Notes under the pieces: model-generated
Seen by the model: only the letters and a program-made list of their open reading frames with translations
The model's database searches: none
Told to the model about the DNA's origin: nothing
Made by a program: the position numbers and the translations under genes
Shown: positions 21,001-27,968 of the stretch, one piece after another
Layout of the letters: every line of letters begins with the position of its first letter
Numbering within the stretch: position 1 is the first letter of the stretch
Assembly: GCA_018993265.1 (NCBI GenBank)
Contig: JAGKSW010000099.1
Coordinates: 1-64,000 of the forward strand
Source of the DNA: Nostoc sp. TH1S01
GTDB taxonomy: Bacteria > Cyanobacteriota > Cyanobacteriia > Cyanobacteriales > Nostocaceae
Reading direction: 5' to 3'
DNA length: 64,000 nt

Positions 21001-21103
21001 CGATCGCGAAACTTGTTTAGCGGCTGGAGCTAATGAATATTTAACTAAACCAGTAAAACTTAAACAACTTGCAACCACAATTCAAAAACTTTTAAAAAGA
21101 TAG
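15023..21103 (+). CDS. Giant hybrid histidine kinase with cyanobacteriochrome-like GAF domain
   Basis: A 2026-residue soluble hybrid kinase. It has an N-terminal REC (D60), a GAF domain (about 145-305), nine PAS domains (about 320-1480), a coiled coil, HisKA with H1521 (MSHELRTPLNAI), a HATPase (N box LINLLSNAVKF, G2 NGTGLGLAL) and two C-terminal RECs (D1822, D1957). The GAF has C214 in DTCF and C242 in KCHVHLL, spaced 28 residues, like the two chromophore cysteines of DXCF cyanobacteriochromes (Cys494 and Cys522 in TePixJ). The usual His of the later AHQC motif is Gln here (IAQQCS). PAS 4-6 are a recent-looking triplication (about 735-1103). Light-driven phosphorelay is therefore an inference. 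A REC-kinase follows 12 bp downstream. Confidence 0.93.
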   Translation: MSDRSPLTIFLIDDCAVDRYIYRQYLQHDRLQSYEILEFETAKQAMTWCEQQTPDVILLDYLMPDGDGLEFLRQLRENLNNKQSAVIMLTGAGDEMIAVNAMKNGAQDYLVKNHFTPKALHSTIHHAVERIHLTQQLEQIREQQQLIATIALRIRQSLKLEEILSTTATEVRQFLKADRVLVYQFQPDMSGIIVAESILPGWTIALGKQIKDTCFQQGAGSDYRQGKKRAIDNIYQAGLTKCHVHLLEQFEVKAYLVVPILVNEQLWGLLIAQQCSTFRHWQSVELDLLDQLGVQIAIAIQQASAYQQVQTELAERQRAEAALKASEQKLKLTLNFTGIGYWEWNPTTNQILASQNAIHGVGAESSDVLLTLEQWLTQVHPEDQQWVEQELQQAIATQTDYAVEYRVIWPDHSLHWVSVKGRGIYDTTGQLLRMLGVLMDVTERKLSEAERQQSEMLRMELNLLEQVLEVSLAGYWDWDIPNNQEYLSPTFKQMFGYEDHELPNTPETWQRLIFPEDLPNALEVFEQHVQSHGQIPYHCEVRYQHKDGSTVWVMCSGRVIAWDQEGHPLRMIGCHINITQSKQIEAQLIAVNRLQQAILDGSDYAIIYNNADGIQIFNTAAQKILGYTVDEVVNHQIKPSIFHDPEELRQRAVELSWELGREIAAGTEFFTTVTQDGNTYENEWTYIRKDGSRFPVFLSVKTLQDLEGNNIGFLGIAKDITQQKQIEAALRESQRRYETLTEAAPVAIFRLDTTGQCIYVNDYWSKLTGRPIQAALGMGWLEDLHPEDRNCLWMQCSQGFCQIRHEGRYLHSDGSMTWFYLQILPETNPFGTTISYIGTFTDITERKQAEEALRESEHRYAHLTEAAPVAIFRLDAAGQCIYVNDRWSEMTGRPTPAAMGMGWATAVHPEDRDRLKQEWELKFEQGIVDPREFYESEGRHLRPDGSIHWFYVQVIPEIDANGNIGGYIGTLTDISDRRQAEEALRNSEHRYATLAKAAPVAIFRLDTVGNCVYINDRWSEMTGRPTQTALGMGWIEAIHPEDSERILWEWFETELEPNELFYNEGRHLRPDGSVNWFHCYVLAETNTSGQVIGYIGTLTDITSRKQTEEQLHKLSERLSLALQSGKFGIWEYDFTQAKQIWDDQMYQLYGLSKDEFTGTYDAWLNCLHPDDRDYMLANIQQVIAGQQEYNVEFRIVQPSGAIRFLKGYGLLKRDTQGEPVQIIGVNFDITHHKQAEQELIRNRDLREAIFNESADAIFLVDSQTLLTLDCNRRAVELFEAADKTELINISGQTLQRKPFTAQETEAIMAEMQSKGVWSREIEYVTLQGNIFWGNIAAKPITVAGRTMNIVRITDISDRKQAQEALAKYAHEVEDLYNNAPCGYHSLDKEGRFIKINETELQWLGYSREEMIGQPLVKFFTADSRLTFEQNYHHFKQQGWVKDIEYEMICKDGTVLPVLINATAVKDAEGNYLYNRATLFDIRDRKQAEEELRQTNKQLVNTNIELARATRLKDEFLANMSHELRTPLNAILGMSEGLQESVFGSLNERQLKAIATIERSGRHLLELINDILDLSKIESGKLELQLSDVSVRSLCDVSLTFVKQMALKKNIRLNTYIDGNIDSIQVDERRLRQVLINLLSNAVKFTPEGGSVTIEVRQEEAGKTGEISPSNTTNLCFHIIDTGIGIAPEEIGKLFQPFVQLDSSLNRHYNGTGLGLALVQRIVQLHGGIVSVSSKVGEGSCFTVRIPCRTSEHVVTNQITALLPSHRLPAENAQVLIIEDSVAAADQITRYFHEMGMQPITYPQGEGAVEEVLRVQPAIVILDLQLPNLSGWDVLHQLKTHPQTQNIPVIIFSVVDERNKGLAQGAFEYLVKPITRGQLQATIGKLRNSASSEEPSQIVLPEASLANPVILLVEDNQANIDTMSGYLESRGYDLIFANNGQQAIDLVKVQHPDLIVMDIQMPGMDGLEAMRRIRKEQQFVNIPMIALTALAMPGDRETCLAAGANEYLTKPVKLKQLATTIQKLLKR

Positions 21104-21115
21104 CAAAACTTTTCA

Positions 21116-22186
21116 ATGGATACTCAACCTACGATTTTAGTCATTGATGATGAACCAGATAACTTTGATGTTGTTGAAACTTTGCTGGATGGGGAAAACT
21201 ATCAGCTACACTATGCTCCTAGTGGTCAACAAGCTCTAAGTCGTCTCGATAATTTTCAGCCTGATCTGATTTTGCTGGATGTGATGATGCCCGATCTCGA
21301 TGGGATGGAAGTCTGCCAGCGCATCAAGTCTCAGCCTCAGTGGCAAGGGGTGCCAATTATCATGGTGACAGCCTTAACTGCTAAAGAAGATTTAGCTAAA
21401 TGTTTAGCTACAGGTGCAGATGACTTTATTAGTAAACCAGTCAACGGTGTAGAATTACGCGCCAGAGTTCATTCCATGTTACGGATTAAGCATCAGTATG
21501 ACAGTCTGCAATTACTGCTCAAACTGCGAGAAGACATGGTAAACATGATTGTCCACGATTTGCGAAATCCTCTTGCCAGTATTGTCTTAGGAGCGGAGAT
21601 TCTCAAGTTTCCAGGCTTGTCACAAAAACAGCAGCAAGGAAAAGTTGAGCAAATTTTACTGGCGGGACAACAATTACAATCGTTGATTGATAGCTTGTTG
21701 CTCATGGCCAAACTAGAATCAGGCAAAATGGTTCTCAATTACAGTCCAGTAGATTTACATTCTTTGTGTAAGTCAGCATTGGCAGATGTGGAAGCGATCG
21801 CAGCCCAAAAGAAAATCACCTTTATTAGTGAATTACCCGAACCTGGTGGCACGATTGAAATAGATGTTTTAATGTTTCGTCGAGTTTTAGATAATTTGTT
21901 CACTAATGCTATTAAGTTTTCCCCATCCAATTCTCAAGTTATCTTGCGTGCTGAATATTTACCAGCAGGCGGGGCAAAATTACAAGTTATTGATTCAGGA
22001 AAAGGAGTTTCGGAAGAATTACGCAAAATTATTTTTGAAAAATATGAAGTAGGCACCCGGATGCCAGAAGTTTCGCAAATTGGCTTAGGGTTAGCTTTCT
22101 GTAAAATGGCAGTCGAAGCACACTGCGGCACCATTACTATCGAAAATAATCAATCCAAGGGTAGTATCTTTACAGTCACAATTTAA
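21116..22186 (+). CDS. REC-histidine kinase, partner of the giant hybrid kinase
   Basis: A 356-residue protein. The N-terminal receiver has D55 in LILLDVMMPDLDG. HisKA carries H147 in MIVHDLRNPLASI, and a HATPase follows (N box LFTNAIKFSP, G1 DSGKGV, G2 IGLGLAFCK). It starts 12 bp after the stop of the 2026-residue kinase on the same strand, so the two are almost certainly co-transcribed. The receiver can accept phosphate from that kinase and feed a second kinase step. No transmembrane segment or DNA-binding output is present, so the final target lies elsewhere. Confidence 0.93.
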   Translation: MDTQPTILVIDDEPDNFDVVETLLDGENYQLHYAPSGQQALSRLDNFQPDLILLDVMMPDLDGMEVCQRIKSQPQWQGVPIIMVTALTAKEDLAKCLATGADDFISKPVNGVELRARVHSMLRIKHQYDSLQLLLKLREDMVNMIVHDLRNPLASIVLGAEILKFPGLSQKQQQGKVEQILLAGQQLQSLIDSLLLMAKLESGKMVLNYSPVDLHSLCKSALADVEAIAAQKKITFISELPEPGGTIEIDVLMFRRVLDNLFTNAIKFSPSNSQVILRAEYLPAGGAKLQVIDSGKGVSEELRKIIFEKYEVGTRMPEVSQIGLGLAFCKMAVEAHCGTITIENNQSKGSIFTVTI

Positions 22187-22274
22187 AGTTTGCTTACCAG
22201 AATATTTTGATCAGCATCAGTCTTGTAATCATCTAAATTACTCAAATAGTCTTATAAAAATCATAAATTCATAA

Positions 22275-23033
22275 TCAACCTAAATAAGCTTTTTTTACCC
22301 GTTCATCACTAATTAATTCTGATGCTGCACCTGTTAAAGTGATAGAACCAGCTTCTAAGACATATCCTCTATCAGCAATTTGTAAAGCTAGGTTAGCGTT
22401 TTGTTCAACTAACAAAATGGTAACGCCCGTAGCCCTTAAGTTTTCGATAATTGCGAAGATTTCTTTGACAATTGCTGGTGCTAAACCCAAGCTTGGCTCA
22501 TCTAACAATAACAGTTGTGGTCTACTCATTAAAGCCCGCGCGATCGCCAACATTTGTTGTTCGCCACCGCTGAGAGTTCCGGCTAATTGATTGCGGCGTT
22601 GTAACAACCGGGGAAATAACTCAAATTGCCTTTGAATATCGGCTTTTATCTCGGCTTGATCAGAACGAATATAAGCACCTAATAATAAATTATCAAAAAC
22701 TGTTTGCTTGGCTAACACTCTCCGCCCTTCCGGACAATGAGCAATTCCCAGTTTCACAACTTCATGAGGCTGACGGCGGGTAATATTGCGTCCACTATAA
22801 ATTATCTCACCACTCTGAGGATTAACTATTTTTGATATAGCTCTGAGTGTCGTACTTTTACCAGCACCATTCGCACCAATTAAAGTAACCACCTCACCTT
22901 TATTAATAGTTAAATTAATCTTTTTCAGTGCTTGAATCCCGCCATAATTCACATCCAGGTTTTTAATTTCTAAAATTTTAAAATCTTGTATATTTTCATC
23001 TCGGCGTTTATCGGCGTTCATCGGCGGTTGCAT
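22275..23033 (-). CDS. LivF-like branched-chain amino acid ABC transporter ATPase
   Basis: An ABC ATPase of the LivF type, about 235 residues from the core start ILEIKNLDVNYGG. Walker A is GANGAGKSTTL, the signature is LSGGEQQMLAIARAL, Walker B is LLLLDEPSLGLAP, and the H-loop region is VEQNANLALQIADRGYVLE. It energises import of branched-chain or other neutral amino acids, or urea-type substrates, together with LivG, LivH, LivM and a binding protein. None of these partners is nearby, so it stands alone. The extra N-terminal residues (MQPPMNADKRRDEN) are encoded by a dispersed cyanobacterial repeat, so the true start is uncertain and may use a non-ATG codon nearer the core. Confidence 0.88.
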   Translation of the reverse strand: MQPPMNADKRRDENIQDFKILEIKNLDVNYGGIQALKKINLTINKGEVVTLIGANGAGKSTTLRAISKIVNPQSGEIIYSGRNITRRQPHEVVKLGIAHCPEGRRVLAKQTVFDNLLLGAYIRSDQAEIKADIQRQFELFPRLLQRRNQLAGTLSGGEQQMLAIARALMSRPQLLLLDEPSLGLAPAIVKEIFAIIENLRATGVTILLVEQNANLALQIADRGYVLEAGSITLTGAASELISDERVKKAYLG

Positions 23034-23071
23034 CTACAAATAATCTCATAAAAATCATCTACCTGATTAAA

Positions 23072-23704
23072 TCATTTTTGCGTAGATTCCAAAAACTTCC
23101 GCAACCACCTAATTGCCTCACTTGTCGTTTCTTCCTTAGCAATTCGGAAACATTGCTGCACAATTTCTGCAACGTTAGGAAAATAACTGCTTTCACTCAG
23201 TGAATAATTTTCTCCCTGTAATCTATAAATTAACAACTGTTTATTTCTCAGCAGCCAAACCTCCGGCACTTTATATACTAAATAATCATTAATGTCGGTA
23301 TAACTAGTAACATCTATTTCAATGGCTAAATCTGGTGGAGGGTCATTTTGCCAATCAATCCGGCTTTTACCCACTGCTGATTGCCAATTTTCAATATAAA
23401 AGCAAAAATCAGGCTCAATACCACTAACCTCTGGCAAACTCATAGTGATGGGTGTAAACGAGTCATATCTAAGGTTCAAATGATCAAGCAAAACCTTAGC
23501 AATATCAGCCAACAAACTTACATCTCTGCCATGTTCTGGTAGCGGTGCCATCAATAAAATCTCCCCTGGTCTATATTTAATCCGAGGTATGGCGCGATCG
23601 CCTAAAACTGATACCATTCTTTGGTAGTCTTGCCAGTTTCCCAAAAGTTTGAGGACAGCACCAGCAGGGAGATGAATTTTTTCTGATGTAACTACTGTAT
23701 TCAT
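23072..23704 (-). CDS. Uma2 family protein (restriction endonuclease-like fold)
   Basis: A 210-residue Uma2 (DUF820) protein. The PD-(D/E)XK-like core is visible as EPDFCFYIE and PPDLAIEIDVTS, followed by a VPEVWLLRNKQLLIYRL strand region. Uma2 genes are greatly multiplied in cyanobacteria and their role is unproven; the fold suggests a nuclease or a nuclease remnant. Another Uma2 gene of different sequence is divergently transcribed 151 bp away. The start ATG at 23704 gives a normal-length N terminus. Confidence 0.85.
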   Translation of the reverse strand: MNTVVTSEKIHLPAGAVLKLLGNWQDYQRMVSVLGDRAIPRIKYRPGEILLMAPLPEHGRDVSLLADIAKVLLDHLNLRYDSFTPITMSLPEVSGIEPDFCFYIENWQSAVGKSRIDWQNDPPPDLAIEIDVTSYTDINDYLVYKVPEVWLLRNKQLLIYRLQGENYSLSESSYFPNVAEIVQQCFRIAKEETTSEAIRWLRKFLESTQK

Positions 23705-23855
23705 GAGTTATGCAGAAATATAGATAATCGCATAAAAAATATCAACATACTTGATGACTAATAACCTCTCTAGTCCCTAGCCTCTAGCCCCTAATCCCTT
23801 TTCCCGTCCTCTTGCTAAGATAACATCATGAATGACATGGGAGGAATCAATCGCC

Positions 23856-24407
23856 ATGAGTGTGATTGTAGCTAAATGGACGATTGACGAATATCATCGC
23901 ATGATTGAGGTTGGCATTTTAAGCGATCGCAAAGTTGAACTGTTGCAGGGAGAAATTGTAGAAATGTCACCAGAAAGCGAACCTCATGCTTATTCTAGTG
24001 ATGAAGCGGGTGAATATCTAGCAAAGTTGTTGGGTGAACGAGCCTCAATTCGTGAAGCTAAACCAATTACCTTACCCAATAGCTCCGAACCAGAACCAGA
24101 TATTGCCATTGTTCAACGTTTGGGACGTGAATATCGAGAACATCATCCATATCCAAACAATATTTTCTGGTTGATTGAGTATGCTAACTCCAGTTTAGAA
24201 AAAGATTTAGAAATAAAAAGCAAAATCTACGCCCAAGCAGGTATTTTAGAATATTGGGTTGTTAATTTACAAAAGCAAAATCTCGTCATTTTTCGAGAAA
24301 TTCTTGATGGAGAATACGCTACAAAACAAACATTAACGACTGGTACAATTCAGCCATTGGCATTTCCTGATATTGATATTGCAGTAGAAAAAATTATTAA
24401 TAGCTAA
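23856..24407 (+). CDS. Uma2 family protein (restriction endonuclease-like fold)
   Basis: A Uma2 (DUF820) protein of about 183 residues from the preferred ATG at 23856, which has a strong ribosome site (GGGAGGA at 23839-23845); an upstream in-frame ATG at 23832 lacks one. Core motifs are KVELLQGEIVEMSPES, EPEPDIAIV, FWLIEYANSSLEKD and ILEYWVVNLQKQNLVIF. Compared with the neighbouring Uma2 protein it keeps the E-x-D-A core plus a clear E/K pair, so it may be the catalytically better preserved copy. It is followed after 2 bp by a small conserved-looking gene, with which it probably forms an operon. Confidence 0.88.
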   Translation: MSVIVAKWTIDEYHRMIEVGILSDRKVELLQGEIVEMSPESEPHAYSSDEAGEYLAKLLGERASIREAKPITLPNSSEPEPDIAIVQRLGREYREHHPYPNNIFWLIEYANSSLEKDLEIKSKIYAQAGILEYWVVNLQKQNLVIFREILDGEYATKQTLTTGTIQPLAFPDIDIAVEKIINS

Positions 24408-24409
24408 CA

Positions 24410-24595
24410 ATGGAAAATACACAACTTTGGTATATTGTCAAGCGCAAAACCAGTCATTGCGAAATCGTCCCCAGCAACTTAGTTAGGGACGATGATCCAG
24501 AAATTATGGAAAAGTGGGGAACATTTACTTCCCAATCAGAAGCGATCGCACGGCGGATTGGATTAATCAGGGCTGGTAAATGCCAACCCGTTTAG
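24410..24595 (+). CDS. Small hypothetical protein after Uma2
   Basis: A 61-residue ORF beginning 2 bp after the Uma2 stop. Its C terminus (SEAIARRIGLIRAGKCQPV) and the WYIVKRKTSHCEIV start look like a short cytoplasmic protein family recurring in cyanobacteria, although no function is known to me. The tight spacing suggests translational coupling with Uma2. It converges on the S41 protease gene with a gap of only 4 bp, so transcripts of the two probably overlap. Confidence 0.72.
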   Translation: MENTQLWYIVKRKTSHCEIVPSNLVRDDDPEIMEKWGTFTSQSEAIARRIGLIRAGKCQPV

Positions 24596-24599
24596 AACT

Positions 24600-25886
24600 T
24601 TAATTTTTATCTGCGCTAGTGATACCTTTGGCAGCAATCTGTTTACCTAAAATCTCCACTCCTTTGGCAAATTGTGGGTCTGCCATAGTAGCTAGTTTGT
24701 CACGCTCATGCAGCCACAAATCTTGCCTTTGAGCATCGCTCAAATCCACCTTCACATCTGGATCTATACCGTGCTTATTAATATCTTTACCGCTAGGAGT
24801 GTGATATTTGGCAATTGTCACCGCCAATCCTGAGCCATCGTCTAGAGGACGCACAGATTGTACTAAGCCTTTACCAAAGGTTTGAGTACCTACCAGAACA
24901 GCCCGTTTATTATCTTGTAAGGCTCCAGATAAAATTTCACTAGCACTAGCTGAACCTTTATCTACCAAAACTACCAATGGTTTATTCGTTAGCGATCGAC
25001 CGTTGGCAACTTCTCGCTCTTGCTCACCTTGGCGGTCAATCGTAGAAACGATTGTTCCTTTATCCAGCCACATCCGGGCAATTTCCACACTAGAGAATAA
25101 CAAGCCACCAGGGTTGCCACGCAAATCTAGGACATAGCCAGCAACCTTCTTAGACTCCAAATCTTTGATGGCATTTTGCATTTCCTTGCCAGCATTGGCG
25201 CTGAATTGGTTCAAGCGAATGTAGCCAACATTACCTGCTGGTGTTTGTTTTTGCGAATAACGTACTGGATGAATTTCAATTCTGGCGCGTGTAATATTGA
25301 ACTGCTTAACTGCACCGTTACGCTGAATTGTGAGCGTGACTTTAGTGTTCGGTTCACCCCGGATTAAAGATACAGCTTGGTTGGTATCCATTCCTTGAGT
25401 GCTTTTTCCGTTGATTTTCAGGATGACATCTTTGGCTAAAATGCCTGCTTTAAAGGCTGGTGTATCTTCAATTGGGGCAATTACAACCAATTGCTTGGTT
25501 TTCTCATCCTGACTGATTGTGATCCCGATACCTGTGAGTTCGCCAGAGGTATCAACTTGCATATTCTTAAATTCTTCCGGATCCATAAACCGGGTGTAAG
25601 GATCACCAAGCTTTTTCAGCATTTCCCGGATGGATTTATACGCTTCTTGCTGATTACTGTAGGACTTGTTCAGGTACTCCTTACGAACAGCCTGCCAATC
25701 CACTTGGTTAAAAGTGCCATCTACGTATTGGCGGTTAACAATTTGCCAAACTTCATCTACTGTTTCCTTGGGACTTGCTTTAAATAAAGCCTGACCACGC
25801 GAGTGAATGCCCAAGCTAGTAACAGCAATTGTGGAGAGTGTTACTGCCGTAGCACCCAGAACAAGCCTACCTTTTGTAATCACCAT
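24600..25886 (-). CDS. Carboxyl-terminal processing protease (S41 family)
   Basis: A 428-residue S41 peptidase. A signal-anchor or signal peptide lies at about 6-28 (RLVLGATAVTLSTIAVTS), a PDZ domain at about 112-200 (GELTGIGITI to KINGKSTQGM), then the catalytic region with S314 in GSASASEI and K339 in TFGKGLVQS. The 25-residue spacing matches the Ser-Lys dyad of D1 protease and Tsp. Members mature the photosystem II D1 protein (CtpA) or do periplasmic or lumenal quality control (CtpB, CtpC); which paralogue this is cannot be settled here. It converges on the Uma2 operon. The spacer to ispG carries tandem heptamers. Confidence 0.93.
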   Translation of the reverse strand: MVITKGRLVLGATAVTLSTIAVTSLGIHSRGQALFKASPKETVDEVWQIVNRQYVDGTFNQVDWQAVRKEYLNKSYSNQQEAYKSIREMLKKLGDPYTRFMDPEEFKNMQVDTSGELTGIGITISQDEKTKQLVVIAPIEDTPAFKAGILAKDVILKINGKSTQGMDTNQAVSLIRGEPNTKVTLTIQRNGAVKQFNITRARIEIHPVRYSQKQTPAGNVGYIRLNQFSANAGKEMQNAIKDLESKKVAGYVLDLRGNPGGLLFSSVEIARMWLDKGTIVSTIDRQGEQEREVANGRSLTNKPLVVLVDKGSASASEILSGALQDNKRAVLVGTQTFGKGLVQSVRPLDDGSGLAVTIAKYHTPSGKDINKHGIDPDVKVDLSDAQRQDLWLHERDKLATMADPQFAKGVEILGKQIAAKGITSADKN

Positions 25887-25959
25887 AATGACAGCTGTGT
25901 CAGAGGGAAAAAATAATAGTCAGTATGCCCAATCTAACACAGGTATTTTGTAAAGACCG

Positions 25960-26165
25960 GGCATGTATTCTTAATTTCATGAAAATACTTGACAATCCGG
26001 CGAACTTGGGAAGTCTGAAGTATGAAATATAAAGTATGAAATTTTAGACTCTACTAGTTCTTCCGGTGATTCTCCTGCGTCGCTAACAACAGTCGCTTCT
26101 GTGCGATCGCAGCCCACAGCATGTCTACATAACTTTTATACTTCATACTTCACACTTCACACTTC
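25960..26165. repeat. Short tandem heptamer repeats between protease and ispG
   Basis: Runs of a 7-bp unit of the GAAGTAT/TACTTCA type occur here on both strands, most clearly at 26141-26166 (TACTTCATACTTCACACTTC) and near 26015-26035. The same unit recurs at 50824-50850 and 50995-51022. These are the short tandemly repeated sequences typical of Nostocales intergenic DNA, not a CRISPR array: the units abut without spacers. Confidence 0.75.
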
Positions 26166-27392
26166 TTATGGATCTACCCAACGCCCATCTGCTTTAATCA
26201 GGTTGATTAACTCCTGCACACCTTCAGTTTCTGGGACTTTTTTGATTTCTTCTCTTCCCCGATATAAAGAAATATAACCAGGAGTTTTGCCAACATAGCC
26301 ATAGTCAGCATCTGCCATTTCGCCAGGGCCGTTCACAATACAACCCATCACAGCTATATCTAAGCCAGTTAAGTGTTTGGTAGCTTCCCGGACTTTATGC
26401 AACACTTCTTCTAGATTAAATAAAGTGCGTCCGCAAGAAGGACAGGCGACGTATTCCACCATTGTTTTCCGCAATCCCAAAGCTTGCAAGATGCTGTAGC
26501 ATACAGGGATTTCGTTTTCTGGTGCTTCTGTGAGCGATACACGGATGGTATCACCAATACCATCTGCCAGTAAGGTGGCAATACCAGCAGTGGATTTGAT
26601 TCTGCCGTATTCACCATCACCTGCTTCTGTTACGCCCAAATGCAAAGGATAATCCATACCTAATTCATCCATCCGCTTAGCTAACAGACGATAGGCGGCT
26701 ACCATCACGGGAACGCGTGAGGCTTTCATAGAAATGACTAAGTTGCGGAAATCTAAAGATTCACAAATGCGAATGAATTCTAAAGCCGATTCCACCATTC
26801 CTTCTGGGGTGTCACCGTAGGTAAATAGCATTCTTTCAGCCAGCGAACCATGATTTACACCAATCCGCATAGCTTTACCTTGGTCGCGCAGAGAAACTAC
26901 CAGCGGTTCTAGAGTTTCGCGGATTTTTTCGCCAATTTCCTCAAATTCCGCTTGGGTATATTCGGTACGATTCGTGTTTGGTTTTTCAAACACATACAAC
27001 CCTGGATTAATTCGGACTTTCTCTATGTGTTTGGCAACTTCTAAGGCAATTTTCATGCCATTGTGATGCACATCAGCTACAATTGGCACATCTTGGTAAT
27101 TTTTAATGATTTTTTGCTTAATTTCTGCCAATGCTACAGCGTGAGCTAGGCTAGGCACTGTGACACGAACGATTTCGCAGCCGACTTCGTGCAAGCGACG
27201 AATTGCGGCGACAGAACCATCAATATCAAGAGTGTCTTCGTTAATCATTGACTGCACAACCACAGGGTATCCGCCGCCGATGGTGACATTGCCTACCTTG
27301 ACAGGGCGAGTTTTACGCCGCTTGATTGTAGTATCAAAGGTGGGTTGACTAGATGTGGTGTTTGAGCTTGTAGGTGTAGGCAGAGTTTGCAT
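26166..27392 (-). CDS. ispG: IspG, HMBPP synthase (GcpE)
   Basis: A 408-residue 4-hydroxy-3-methylbut-2-enyl diphosphate synthase, the penultimate step of the MEP isoprenoid pathway, converting MEcPP to HMBPP. The TIM-barrel part is visible from [13 protein letters not shown] through [15 protein letters not shown]. The iron-sulphur part has the cluster cysteines in [10 protein letters not shown] and [10 protein letters not shown]. Cyanobacterial forms usually take electrons from ferredoxin. Length is normal. It appears monocistronic, flanked by repeats. An upstream spacer of about 580 bp separates it from the subtilase gene. Confidence 0.97.
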   Translation of the reverse strand: MQTLPTPTSSNTTSSQPTFDTTIKRRKTRPVKVGNVTIGGGYPVVVQSMINEDTLDIDGSVAAIRRLHEVGCEIVRVTVPSLAHAVALAEIKQKIIKNYQDVPIVADVHHNGMKIALEVAKHIEKVRINPGLYVFEKPNTNRTEYTQAEFEEIGEKIRETLEPLVVSLRDQGKAMRIGVNHGSLAERMLFTYGDTPEGMVESALEFIRICESLDFRNLVISMKASRVPVMVAAYRLLAKRMDELGMDYPLHLGVTEAGDGEYGRIKSTAGIATLLADGIGDTIRVSLTEAPENEIPVCYSILQALGLRKTMVEYVACPSCGRTLFNLEEVLHKVREATKHLTGLDIAVMGCIVNGPGEMADADYGYVGKTPGYISLYRGREEIKKVPETEGVQELINLIKADGRWVDP

Positions 27393-27968
27393 AACTCTAT
27401 GAAGTAAATTTTTTAGCTAAAATATCGGACTGAACAATCTCTGTTTCTCAGATTGCCATAGGACGGGCTTGTTTGGACGGTGAGATGGCCAAAAAGAAGA
27501 TAAAAAAATCTGAGGGAAACAGTAAGTAATAGATGTCTGTTATACGGTATGAGTTTGATTCTGCTTAAAAATCTGTAACTTAAAATTTCTTAATATGTAA
27601 AATTGATGAGAGATGCGATCGCACTCTGTATCCTTGAAAAACTATGAGTTAATTTTTATGCCTTTAAACTATCAGTAACTATTTCAAAGCCTCATGCTAC
27701 GTTTTTACGCAACTATCAAAGCTTAGTCTCAAAGCTTTCAACAGTCAGCCGCGAGGAGTTTTCAGACAAGTCTAATGATTCTAAGGTGTAAACTAGCCCT
27801 TGGGCGTAGTTAGGTGCAAGATATCACATTCGCAATAAGTGGGCATATTATCAGCGAGGTTTAAGGGCTATGAAGCTTATACAGCAAGCACTTTAACTCG
27901 CTTGTCGCCCCTTGAATAATTAAACTGAGAATGGTACTGAACTGTAAAAGTTAAACAGTGCTGAATTT
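27393..27968. other. Spacer between ispG and subtilase gene
   Basis: About 580 bases with no convincing ORF or palindrome. It should contain the minus-strand ispG promoter on its left and the 3-prime end of the subtilase transcript on its right. One HIP1-like site lies near 27615. Confidence 0.5.
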
